A DNA stretch of 64,000 bases, from NCBI RefSeq assembly GCF_026340565.1, contig NZ_JAPEPB010000001.1, positions 8,034,001 to 8,098,000 of the forward strand, written 5' to 3'. The position numbers and the translations under genes were made by a program. This document shows, piece by piece, positions 24,968 through 33,800 of this stretch (its first letter is position 1; each line of letters begins with the position of its first letter). This stretch comes from Kitasatospora sp. NBC_01287. Lineage in GTDB: Bacteria; Actinomycetota; Actinomycetes; Streptomycetales; Streptomycetaceae. The notes beneath the pieces are model-generated. The model was not told the DNA's origin. It saw nothing but the letters and a program-made list of their open reading frames with translations, and made no database searches.

Positions 24968-25680
24968 GGGTCAAGGTCATCGACCCCGTGCTCGTGCTGA
25001 TGCCCGTCGAGGAACTCATCACGGGCAGGTCCGCCGCCGAGATCGAGGCCGACCCTCGACACTGCAGCCTCGTCGGCATGGTCGGCGACGGCGAACTGGT
25101 GGTGGTCTCGCTGACGAAGGCCTTTCGGGACGCACTCGCGACTTCCGAAACCAGTTCCCTGCGCGACGTCGCCATCAGCTGGGCGGGCACCTACGATCTC
25201 GGGCCTGGCCGTCGGGATGCCGTCCCAGGTCTCCGCGTAATCGTGGCCAGCCCGGGTCCGCGCGGCAGCTGCTGGACATACGTCACTGCCGGCTGCTGGT
25301 CGACGGCGGAGAAGCACGGGCACGGACTGGAGTTCGCTCTGACCGCCCCAGCAGGCGACGAGAGCTTCGTGGACCTCCTCGCGAAGATCGCTTACTACCA
25401 TGCCGGACATCATCTTGATCTTGAGCACAGCATGCCCATCGGCGAGCCGTGGATCCCCGGTTCATCATGCGACCATCTACTTGCCAGCCTGTCCTACCTT
25501 CATGGCCCGGACCTGGAGCATTGCCCTCTGCCGAACGGCCGTGCGCGCATCCTCTGGACTCTCCCAGTGACGGCGGCCGAAGTCGCATTTCGCCGCGAAC
25601 ACGGCCATGAAGCACTTGAGCAGCTCTTCGACGAACACGAGATTGACCCCACGGACCCCAAGCGCGCTTCCGTAGTCTGA
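24968..25680 (+). pseudogene. SUFU-domain protein, 5' end replaced by IS
   Basis: The frame is open from the IS junction (QRVKVIDPVLVLMPVEELIT) through 230 residues after GTG 24988. The C-terminal about 110 residues fit the suppressor-of-fused domain (HGHGLEFALTAP, LPNGRARILWTLPVTAAEVA, HEALEQLFDEHEI). The first 50 residues (SAAEIEADPRHCSLVGMVGD) look like a different protein, so an older fusion may underlie it. SUFU proteins often act as immunity or accessory factors for polymorphic toxins. The native start is lost to the IS, but translation from GTG 24988 remains possible. Confidence 0.55.
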
Positions 25681-25852
25681 CCGACCTCCCACTCCGCCCT
25701 CCAGAGGGCCGCCGGAGCTTCGAGTGAGGCCTGGCCAGCATGGCCCAAGACACCACGAGGAGTGTGTCCTGCCTCACAGGCGCGTGCTCGCAATGAAACA
25801 CGGACGGGGATGAGCGGCGCGAACGCTGTCCCCGCTTTCGACCAGCTCAATC

Positions 25853-26107
25853 GCAACACGGACTGACCCGCACACGGGCTCTGCGGACACAAGGCATGGT
25901 TGCGCAATGTCGCTGCTGCAGGCAGGCGTCGACACCACGGTCATCGCCCTCTGGCTCGGCCACGCCGGCGTCCGCTCCACCGACGCCTACGTCCACGCCG
26001 AAGTGACCATCAAGGAGAAGGCCCTGGCGCTGACTACCCCGGTCACCGCCCGGCCGGGCCGCTACCAGCCCACCGACAAGGTCCTCGCCTTCCTCGATCG
26101 GCTGTGA
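25853..26107 (+). pseudogene. Tyrosine recombinase/integrase C-terminal fragment
   Basis: The frame reads RHGCAMSLLQAGVDTTVIAL then WLGHAGVRSTDAYVHAEVTI. This contains the HxxR-like box (RHxCAM) and the second active-site His (LGH) of phage-type integrases, about 20 residues before the catalytic Tyr (DAY). The N-terminal domains are missing and upstream codons do not match. It is a remnant of an integrated element, likely linked to the acquisition of this region. Confidence 0.65.
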
Positions 26108-26151
26108 CACTGATCGACTGCACCCAGGATGAAAGCCCGGTGCCCCTGCAG

Positions 26152-26586
26152 TCAGTCCTCCCACGGCCACCGGCTGAAGTGCCACCATCGTCCGCGCGGT
26201 GAAACGGTGTGTCTCAAGGCCGGATGATCGAGAATTCTGCTGTCCAGAGGTCCGACGATGCGGGCGAGCTCGCGCGCGGACTTCGAGGGCAGAGCATGCA
26301 TGGCGATCTCAAGCAGCTCGCGCCATTCGTCCGGCTCCGGCGGACAGCAGGACGGTTCACCACATCCCGTGCGAACGCCAGGCGAACGCTTTCGCGGAGT
26401 ATGTGCCAGCTCGCTCCAGGCAGCCAGGGCCTTACCCAGGTCACCGGGCGCGAAGCGAGTTCGCTCCAGGCGGATGATCTCGGCCTGCGCCGAGCCAGAC
26501 ACCTGACCGATCTTCGAATATCGCCCACGCTCGACCGGGAACTTCTGGCGATCCGAACGCAGGTCCGAAGGCCGCCTACGCGGCAT
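26152..26586 (-). CDS. Hypothetical protein
   Basis: A 144-aa protein with a basic N-terminus (MPRRRPSDLRSDRQKF), then a helical body. EPDEWRELLEIAMHALPSKS followed by ARELARIVGPLDSRILDHP is the most protein-like part and resembles small proteins of integrated actinomycete elements. Two cysteines (EPSCCPPEP) precede it. No function can be given. The codon pattern (GC in third position) is good through the C-terminal 70 residues. Confidence 0.55.
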   Translation of the reverse strand: MPRRRPSDLRSDRQKFPVERGRYSKIGQVSGSAQAEIIRLERTRFAPGDLGKALAAWSELAHTPRKRSPGVRTGCGEPSCCPPEPDEWRELLEIAMHALPSKSARELARIVGPLDSRILDHPALRHTVSPRGRWWHFSRWPWED

Positions 26587-26697
26587 GGTCCTTTCGTTGC
26601 TCTGTCATGGCACCAGTGTGTCAGAAGGCGAGCTGCCATTGGTCAGCAGGACCCTACGACTATGCGGAGCGAGCAATCCTCTCACCGATTCAAGGAA

Positions 26698-26829
26698 TCA
26701 GGCGAGGCCGGTCTTGAGTGCGGCGAGGGAGTCGTCAAGTGCCCTCGCGGCGGCGGGCACGTGCGGGGCGAGGGTGCAGAAGGCGTGGACGAGGTCCTCG
26801 TGGTTGTGGTGCCAGTCGATGCCGGCCAC
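26698..26829 (-). pseudogene. Short C-terminal gene fragment
   Basis: An open frame of 43 codons reads GIDWHHNHEDLVHAFCTLAP then HVPAAARALDDSLAALKTGL. The amphipathic helical pattern is protein-like, but it is closed upstream by a stop. It looks like the 3' end of a deleted gene; the family is not recognised. Confidence 0.3.
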
Positions 26830-27032
26830 CCCAGAGTCTAATGATCATGACACTGAGTGCGACAGTGCCGTTTTGGAGACCACGGCGCGACGTGGCGTCC
26901 AGATCACCGCTGCGGTAGCCGCTTTGGGCGAACTGAAGGGGCGTCACGTCTTCCTCGTCGCCCCCGGTTGCTGGCGCGTCCACCAGCGGCGGGAGCGAGG
27001 GAAGCCGGCTTGCCCTCGGCTCGCCCGGAGCC

Positions 27033-27386
27033 TCATCGCCCTGCTTGTGCGAGGAGCGCGTCGACCAGGCGACGTGAGTGCTCGAGTCCAGCGATCGACT
27101 CGTCCAGGCGCGTGCGCTGGCGGGCCAGGCGGGTGACCATCTCCGGGCACTGCGGCACCAGCTGCCCCGCGTCGTTCCCCACGCAGGGGAGCATGATCGC
27201 GATGTTCGAGGTGTTCAGACCCGCGGCGAGCAGCGCGCGGATGGTGCTGACGCGCGCCACGTCCGACTCCTGGTAGCGACGTCGGCCCGCAGACGTCCGG
27301 TCAGGGGCCAGCAGCTCGCGCTCCTCGTAGTACCGCAGAAGCCGCTCCGCCACACCGGAACGGGCGGCGAGTTCGCCGATCTGCAT
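27033..27386 (-). CDS. MerR-family transcriptional regulator
   Basis: A 117-aa protein. The N-terminal winged helix MQIGELAARSGVAERLLRYY plus GRRRYQESDVARV is the MerR signature. A dimerisation helix follows, with a short C-terminus holding two cysteines (MLPCVG and PQCPEM). These may sense metal, redox state or a small electrophile. It is divergent from the SDR-WrbA-isomerase operon across a 109-bp gap and is very likely its activator. The start at 27386 was chosen because the upstream frame lacks homology. Confidence 0.88.
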   Translation of the reverse strand: MQIGELAARSGVAERLLRYYEERELLAPDRTSAGRRRYQESDVARVSTIRALLAAGLNTSNIAIMLPCVGNDAGQLVPQCPEMVTRLARQRTRLDESIAGLEHSRRLVDALLAQAGR

Positions 27387-27431
27387 CCGCGCTACCTCTT
27401 CCTGCCTGCGGCGATGCCGCAGGGCTTGCTC

Positions 27432-27480
27432 CTCACACCGATGAGAGGACCTACGGTCATCGCGTTCAACACCGTGTGAG
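27432..27480. promoter_or_regulatory. Candidate MerR operator in the divergent promoter
   Basis: Nested dyads lie here: CTCACAC (27432-27438) with GTGTGAG (27474-27480), and ACGGT (27453-27457) with ACCGT (27471-27475). MerR proteins bind dyads between -35 and -10 elements, so this is the expected place. The exact operator is not certain. Confidence 0.4.
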
Positions 27481-27495
27481 TCGGAGGAGATTCCC

Positions 27496-28158
27496 TTGCC
27501 AGGACTAGTCATCGTGGGCGCCGGACCGGGCCTGGGCGCCGCGGTCGCCGCGCGGTTCGGGCGCGAGGGCCTGCCCGTCGCGGCGATCGCCCGCAGCCAG
27601 GCCGTCGACGAGGTCGCCGCCACAGTAGGCACGCGGACCTCGGTACCGGTGCTCGCACTGCGCGCCGACAGCAGCGACCGTGCCGCGCTGCACGCCGCCC
27701 TCGACATCGCCGTGGACGCGCACGGCGTGCCCGACGTCCTCGTCTACAACGCCGCTATCATCCGGTCGGACCGGCCCGGCGAACTGAACACGCAGCAGCA
27801 CCTGGACGCGTGGTCGGTGAACGTGCTCGGCGCGATGGACGCGGTGACCCACCTGGCCCCGCAGATGGCCCGGGTCGGCGGCGGCACCGTGATCATCACC
27901 GGCGGCATGCCGCAGCCCATCAGCCGCAGTACGAGCCTGTCCCTCGGCAAGGCCGGTGTACGTGCGCTCACCCACATCCTCGACCAGGAGTACGGCGACT
28001 CCGGCGTGCACGTGGCCACCGTCACCGTGGCCTGCGCCATCGTGCCGGGCACGGACACGGACCCCGACCTGATCGCCGAGCACTACTGGGCTCTGCACCG
28101 GCAGCCGCGCGCGCAATGGCAGCACGAGATCGTGCACTCGACCTCGGCGCCGGCGTGA
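27496..28158 (+). CDS. SDR-family protein lacking the catalytic tyrosine
   Basis: A 220-aa protein. It has a nucleotide-binding motif GAGPGLGAAVAARFGREG (variant of TGxxxGxG) and VLVYNAAI (NNAG-equivalent). The active-site segment reads SLSLGKAGVRAL where classical SDRs have YxxxK, so the lysine is kept but the tyrosine is leucine. Such variants form a recurrent subgroup and may be non-catalytic or use another acid. The TTG start follows GGAGGAG. It is the first gene of an operon with WrbA and a muconolactone isomerase-like protein, under likely MerR control. Confidence 0.8.
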   Translation: MPGLVIVGAGPGLGAAVAARFGREGLPVAAIARSQAVDEVAATVGTRTSVPVLALRADSSDRAALHAALDIAVDAHGVPDVLVYNAAIIRSDRPGELNTQQHLDAWSVNVLGAMDAVTHLAPQMARVGGGTVIITGGMPQPISRSTSLSLGKAGVRALTHILDQEYGDSGVHVATVTVACAIVPGTDTDPDLIAEHYWALHRQPRAQWQHEIVHSTSAPA

Positions 28159-28200
28159 ACATCCGGCCGAGCTGGACTCCCACTGGCTCGCAAACCATCC

Positions 28201-28236
28201 CAGGCACCCCAGCCACCCCAGGCACCCCAGCCACCC
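28201..28236. repeat. Two tandem 18-mers in the operon leader of wrbA
   Basis: CAGGCACCCCAGCCACCC occurs twice in direct succession between the SDR gene and wrbA, followed by a partial third unit (CACCCCACC). Confidence 0.8.
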
Positions 28237-28268
28237 CACCCCACCACCTCGACGAGACGGAGAACCCC

Positions 28269-28877
28269 GTGTCCACCGCTGTGAAGCTCGCCATCGTCTA
28301 CTACTCCTCCACCGGCACCATCGCTGAGATCGCCCAGGCGTTGCACGACGCCGCCGTCAAGGCCGGTGCGCAGGTCCGCCTCCTGAGGGCCGCCGAGCTC
28401 GCCGCGCCCAGCGCCATCGAGTCCAACCCGGCCTGGGCCGCCCACCACGCCGCCACCCGCGACATCCCCGAGGCGAGCGCCGAGGACATCGAGTGGGCCG
28501 ACGCGGTGCTGTTCGGCACCCCCACCCGCTTCGGCAACGTCTCCGCGCAGCTCAAGCAGTTCATCGACGGCCTCGGAGGCATGTGGGCCCAGGGCAAGCT
28601 GGCCGACAAGGTCTACAGCGGCTTCGTCTCCAGCGCCACCGCCCACGGCGGCCAGGAGTCCACCCTCCTCGCCCTCTACAACTCAATCCACCACTTCGGC
28701 GGCATCACCGTCACTCCCGGCTTCACCGACCCGGCCAAGTTCGTCGACGGCAACCCTTACGGCACCTCCCACGTCGACGCCCAGGGCAACAACCCCGTCG
28801 ACGACCCCACCCGCACCGCCGCCCGCATCCAGGCCGAGCGCGTCGTCAAGATCGCCGCACAGCTCAAGGCCGCCTGA
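28269..28877 (+). CDS. wrbA: NAD(P)H:quinone oxidoreductase, WrbA type
   Basis: A 202-aa flavodoxin-fold protein. The FMN phosphate loop is YYSSTGTIAEIAQ (about 10-22). TPTRFGNVSAQLKQFIDG and GGMWAQGKLADKV are diagnostic for WrbA, as is SSATAHGGQESTLLALY. It performs two-electron reduction of quinones using NAD(P)H and FMN, avoiding semiquinone radicals. The GTG start (VSTAVKLAIVYY) lies 110 bp after the SDR gene. Neighbours suggest a detoxification response to quinone or aromatic electrophiles. Confidence 0.92.
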   Translation: MSTAVKLAIVYYSSTGTIAEIAQALHDAAVKAGAQVRLLRAAELAAPSAIESNPAWAAHHAATRDIPEASAEDIEWADAVLFGTPTRFGNVSAQLKQFIDGLGGMWAQGKLADKVYSGFVSSATAHGGQESTLLALYNSIHHFGGITVTPGFTDPAKFVDGNPYGTSHVDAQGNNPVDDPTRTAARIQAERVVKIAAQLKAA

Positions 28878-28916
28878 CCGATCGTCAATCGTGACACCAG
28901 CATCAAAGGAGAAGCC

Positions 28917-29216
28917 ATGAAGGAATTCCTGGTCGAGCTCACCACCACCGTGCCCGAGGGCACCGAGGCGGCCGAGGTCGAGCGCCGGCGCGCGGCCGAG
29001 GCCGTCCGGGCCGCAGAGCTGGCCCGCGCCGGACACCTGGTCAGGCTGTGGCGCCCCGTGGGCGAGCTGCGCAGCATCGGCCTGTGGCGGGCCGCCGACA
29101 AGGCCGAGCTGGAGGCGGTGCTCGGCACGCTTCCCCTGTGGCCGTGGATGACCTCGACGGTCACCGCCGTCCACTCGCACCCCAACGACCCGGCCGCGGC
29201 CGGCTACGCCGTCTGA
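28917..29216 (+). CDS. Muconolactone delta-isomerase family protein
   Basis: A 99-aa ferredoxin-like alpha/beta protein: MKEFLVELTTTVPEGT at the start, ELARAGHLVRLWRPVGE, SIGLWRAADKAELEAVLGTL and LPLWPWM. These match the muconolactone isomerase family, which in some pathways isomerises lactones of catechol breakdown. No other catechol genes are near, so the substrate is likely different. AAAGGAGAA lies before the ATG. It is the last gene of the MerR-controlled unit. Confidence 0.85.
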   Translation: MKEFLVELTTTVPEGTEAAEVERRRAAEAVRAAELARAGHLVRLWRPVGELRSIGLWRAADKAELEAVLGTLPLWPWMTSTVTAVHSHPNDPAAAGYAV

Positions 29217-29239
29217 TCCCCACGCGGGTCACCGGCAGA

Positions 29240-29712
29240 TTACTTGGTGTTCGTCCCGTAGAGCAGGTGAGCCTCGGCGCGGTTGAGGTCGTTGGGGGCG
29301 TCGACGGCGAGGCCGGAATCGGGGGTGAGCACCATCTGGACGTGGTGGGAGTGTTCGAGGAGGCGGAGCAGTTCCACCTCCTCGGACCTTTCGAGGGGGC
29401 CGGGCTTGAGAGCGCGGAAGGAGCGGAGGCTGACGGGGGTGAACCCGTACAGGCCGAGTTGGCGCAGGTAGGTCGGCCGATCGGCCTTGGGGTAGGGGAT
29501 GGGCTGGCGGGAGAACATCAGGGCGCGATGGTCGGGAGTGGTGACGACCTTGACGACGTTGTGGTCCTGGATGGTGGCGGGGTCGGTGAGTTGGGTGCAG
29601 GCATTCACGGCGATCGTGTCCGGGGGGGGGGGGGGGGGGGGGTGAGGGCGGTGGAGACGGCGTCGATGGCGGCGATTCACCCGTCGCCGAGAGCATGGGC
29701 CGGCCTCCTTCG
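29240..29712 (-). pseudogene. KdsB-like cytidylyltransferase remnant with poly-G tract
   Basis: The C-terminal about 115 residues fit the 3-deoxy-manno-octulosonate cytidylyltransferase (CMP-sugar synthetase) family: ACTQLTDPATIQDHNVVKVV, LRQLGLYGFTPVSLRSF and LAVDAPNDLNRAEAHL. Upstream the frame breaks at a run of 21 G (29622-29642), and the preceding residues continue in another frame as GDG-stop-IAAIDAVSTALT. The N-terminal nucleotide-binding half is absent. The gene is dead by truncation, frameshift and a nonsense codon. Gram-positives do not make KDO, so the ancestor probably activated another sugar acid. Confidence 0.65.
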
Positions 29713-29976
29713 GCCAAGCTTCCCAAGAGTCCCCCGAACTACCCAATTCCGCTCATCAAGTGATCGGCTGCGCGACCTTGTCTGGCGTCAGATGCTCTGC
29801 TGGGAGGGGGTGTGCGTCCGTCCGTCCGTCTGTCGCGCTGTCGCGACTCGCACGATCGGGTAGCGCGAGTGCGTACCTGGGCGTCTGTGCTTCTGGGGGA
29901 CTGTGATCGCGCCGTCACTCTCGTCGGTTAGGGTGAGATTCGTATCGAACTGATTGCCGAGCGTTACGGGGGGCTG

Positions 29977-30333
29977 ATGTCCGGGACGGGACTGGTCGCG
30001 CGCCTGGCGGCGTTGCACGCGGGGCAGGTGGACGGCCCGGCGCTGGTGGGGGAGTTGCGCGAGGCGCTGGTGCTGTTGCCGATCCGGGGTGGTGAGCCGC
30101 TGGCGGGGGACGCGGAGGGGGTGCGCTGGTTGTACGCGTTCACTGGCGAGGCGGCGTTGGCCCGGTTCGCGTCCGCGCGCGGGGTCGAGGGCGAGGTGGA
30201 GTACCTGACGGTGCGTGGGTCGCGGCTGCTGGATGTGGCTGTTCCCGCGCTGGGCGCCCGGGCCGGGGTGGCGCTGGATGTGGCCGGCCCGGCGCCGTTC
30301 CTGCTTCCAGCCTCGGCGATGCCCAATGGCTGA
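29977..30333 (+). CDS. SseB-like protein of the toxin locus
   Basis: A 118-aa protein: LVARLAALHAGQVDGPALVG, a helix that in SseB-type proteins precedes the beta-sheet, then LLPIRGGEPLAG, WLYAFTGEAALARFASARG and GPAPFLLPASA. SseB N-terminal-like domains are frequent in actinomycete ESX-associated loci and may be chaperones or secretion accessory proteins. Its last bases overlap the start of the WXG-type gene by eight bases, so it is translated as part of the RHS toxin operon. Confidence 0.7.
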   Translation: MSGTGLVARLAALHAGQVDGPALVGELREALVLLPIRGGEPLAGDAEGVRWLYAFTGEAALARFASARGVEGEVEYLTVRGSRLLDVAVPALGARAGVALDVAGPAPFLLPASAMPNG

Positions 30334-30898
30334 CTCCTACGCGGTGGACCCGGAGGCGTTGAAGGCGACGGCGAAGGGGATCAACGACGCGATCGCGGAG
30401 TTGAGGACGTTGGGGATCGATGAGAGCGCGGAGGGTGGGCGGGGGTTCTCCGAGATCGGGTTGACGGGGTTGCAGGTCGGCAACCCTGGTTTGCAGTCGG
30501 CGTTGGCGGACTTCTGTGAGCGGTGGAGCTGGGGGGTGCGCACCCTGGTCCATGACGGCAACGAGATCGCGCAGCGGCTGGGGTTGTCGGCGGGTATGTA
30601 CTACGACCAGGAGCAGTACGCCTCGGGGATGCTCAAGGACGTGGTCTCCGCCGCGATCGGTGACCCGGATCTGACGCAGGAGCAGGTCGAGGGGCAGTCC
30701 TGGGGTCGGACCTGGTCGGACAATCCGTACACCGATCTCGCCCGTCCCGATGACTCGGCGGCTTCGCTGGACAAGGCGGTGGCCGATTCGCGGGCGGCGT
30801 GGGCGGCGGAGGGCAAGGACCTTGAGAACAGCGCCCCGCTGCCGGGCTTGCCCGGGGTCGTGGTGTCGACGAGTGAACTGCCGGGGGGCAAGGGCTGA
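30326..30898 (+). CDS. WXG100-type ESX secretion-associated protein
   Basis: A 190-aa protein. The start MADSYAVDPEALKATAKGIN with a helical region to about residue 90, and FCERWSWGVRTLVHDGNEIA, fits the long-helix fold of WXG100/ESX-like secreted partners. The C-terminal half is acidic. It ends in GGKG at the ATG of the RHS gene (last base shared), giving tight coupling. It is probably the secretion partner or chaperone of the RHS toxin next door. The 15 bases at its very end (30883-30897) are repeated before the second RHS gene. Confidence 0.7.
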   Translation: MADSYAVDPEALKATAKGINDAIAELRTLGIDESAEGGRGFSEIGLTGLQVGNPGLQSALADFCERWSWGVRTLVHDGNEIAQRLGLSAGMYYDQEQYASGMLKDVVSAAIGDPDLTQEQVEGQSWGRTWSDNPYTDLARPDDSAASLDKAVADSRAAWAAEGKDLENSAPLPGLPGVVVSTSELPGGKG

Positions 30899-33800
30899 TG
30901 GGGTTCCTGGACGATGTCGGGGACGGCCTGGAGGGGCTGTACAAGGACGGCAAGAAGCAGGTCGGCAAGGTCATCGACCAGAACGCCCACACGGTGGGCG
31001 GGATGCTGGACTTCGTGGGGCTGCACGACGCCGCCCACGCGGTCGACCACTGGGGTGATGGTGTCGCGGACAGCCTGGGTGCGCAGATCGGCGAGATGCA
31101 ACTGGGCGACTCCGATGATCCCAAGGACCTGGTGCACGGTGACGCTAAGGCGTTGAGCGACGCCGCCAAGCAGTTGCGCACGTTCCACGACGCGTTCCAG
31201 GAGACCGGTGGCGGCCTGCAGTCGATGGACTCCGAGCACTGGAAGGGCCAGGCCGCCGACGCGTTCCGCACCCGCTTCCAGCCGCACCCCGCCCAATGGT
31301 TGAGCGCCGCCGACGCCTGCGCCACCGCCGCCACCGCCCTGGACGGCTTCTCCACCACCGTCACCTGGGCGCAGGGCCAGGCCAAGCAGGCCATCGACGC
31401 GTACAACGCGGCCAAGAAGGCGCATCAGCAGGCCCAGGACGCCTACAACACCAGCGTCGACGCCTACAACAAGGCCGCCAAGGCCTGGAACACCGCCGCG
31501 GCCAACCCGAACGCCGCCCCGGGCCCGAAGCCCACCGACCCCGGCGCCTTCCAGGACCCCAGCACCACCGGCCTCACCCACGCCCGCGACCTGCTGCGCG
31601 CCGCCCGCGCGGGGCGCGACAGCGCCGCCGACCAGGCCGCCAAAGCGCTGCGCACCGCCCTGGCCGGGGCGCCCGCCGAGCCGAGCTTCACCCAGCGCAT
31701 GAAGCTGGACGCCGTCGACCTCTACGAGGGCAGTTCGCTGGGGACCGCCCACCTGCTCGGTGGTGTGGTCAAGGGTGGGGCCGACATCGTGAAGTTCGGG
31801 CGCGCTCTGGACCCGATGGACGCCTACAACGTCACCCATCCCGCCACCTACCTCGATCACCTCAACCAGACCGCCGCCGGCCTGGTGCACGCCGACCTGC
31901 ACCCAGTAGACGTGGTCAAGTCCCTGGTCGGCTCCGGCTGGAGCTCCGACCCGTTCGAGGCCGGCGGCAAGCTGTTCACCAACATCGCGCTCGGGGTGGC
32001 GACCGACGGCGCGGGCGAGGCGGCCACCGCCACCGAGACCACCGGCATCGACGTCACCGAGAACGCCGCCACCAACGCCGCCACCAACGCCGCCAAGGAC
32101 ACCACCGAGAGCGCCGCGGGCGGAGCGGGCCGCGAGGCGGTCAAGGACCCGAACGTCAACGGGCGCGACCCGGGTGAGCGCATCTGCGAGGGCGACCCGA
32201 TCGACATGGCCACCGGGTACATGACGCTCAGCCAGAGCGACGTGCACCTGGCGGGTGTCCTGCCGCTGCTGTTCACCCGCACCCACGACTCCCACTACCG
32301 CGCCGGGCGCTGGATGGGCCCGACGTGGGCCTGCACGCTGGACGAGCGCCTGGAGATCGACGCCGAGGGCGTGGTCCTGCTGCGCGGCGACACGATCGCC
32401 CTCGCCTACCCCCACCCCGCGCCCGGAACGCCCAGCCTGCCGAGCACCGGCGCGCGCTGGCCGCTGACGATCGACGCCCAGGGCCGGTACACCGTCACCG
32501 ACCCGGCCACGGGCCGCACCCGCGCCTTCCACCCCGATCCAGACGCCCCCGCCCGGCCCGACGGCTCCGTGCCGGCCCCGCTCGACTCGATCACCGACCG
32601 GACCGGCCACCAACTCCTCTTCGAGTACGACCACGACGGCACCCCGATGGGCATCCGGCACTCCGCCGGCTACCACCTGGAAGTCGAGGTCACCAACTCC
32701 CGGATCACCGCCCTGCGTTCGGCCGGGCTGGAACTCGTCCGCTACGGCTACACCGAGGGCCACCTCACCGAGGTGATCAACTCCTCAGGCCTGCCGCTGC
32801 GCTTCGAGTACGACACGGCCGGGCGGATGACCGCCTGGATCGACCGCAACGACTCCCGCTACGACTACGCCTACGACGAGCGGGACCGCTGCACATCCCA
32901 GGGCGGCTCCGGCGGCCACCTGCGCTGGCGCTACGACTACCGGCCCGGCCTGACCCTGGCCACCAACTCCCAGGGCGCCGTCAACCGCTACAAGGTCAAC
33001 GAGCGCCACCAGATCACCGCCCACACCGACCCGCTCGGCCACACCACCCGCTACACCCGCGACCACCACCACCGCCTCCTCGCGGTGACCGACCCGCTGG
33101 GCCGCACCACCACCTTCGAACACGATGCGGCCGGCAACACCACCACCGTCACCCGCCCCGACGGCACCCGCTCCACCGCCACCTACAACACGCAGGGACT
33201 ACCGCTCACCGTCACCGGCCCCGACGGCGCCGGCTGGTGGCAGACCTACGACGAATCCGGTAACCGCACCTCGCTCACCGACCCCACCGGCGCCACCACC
33301 CACTTCGGCTACGACGCCGCCGGACACCTCGCCACCCTCACCGACGCGCTCGGCGCGACCACCGCCGTCCGGTGCGACGCGGCCGGCCTCGTCCTGTCCG
33401 CCACCGACCCTCTCGGCGCCACCACCGCCTACCAGCGCGACGCCCTCGGACGCACCATCGCCATCACCGACCCGCTGGGCCACACCACCCGCCTGACCTG
33501 GAACGCGGAGGGCCGGCTCACCACCCGCACCACCCCCGACAACGCCACCGAGAGCTGGACCCACGACGGCGAAGGCAACACCCTCACCCACACCGACCAA
33601 CTCGGCGCCACCACCACCTTCGAATACACCCACTTCGACCTGCTCACCGCCCGCACCACCCCCGACGGCGCCCGCCACACCTTCACCCACGACACCGAAC
33701 TACGCCTGATCCAGGTCACCAACCCCCAAGGCCTCACCTGGACCTACCAGCACGACGCCGCCGGCCAACTCACCGCCGAAACCGACTTCGACAACCGCAC

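Noticed and set aside
26585..27276. Several forward frames between the integrase fragment and the MerR gene
   Set aside because: They are Arg/Ser-rich, overlap the MerR gene on the opposite strand, and show no domain or ribosome binding site.
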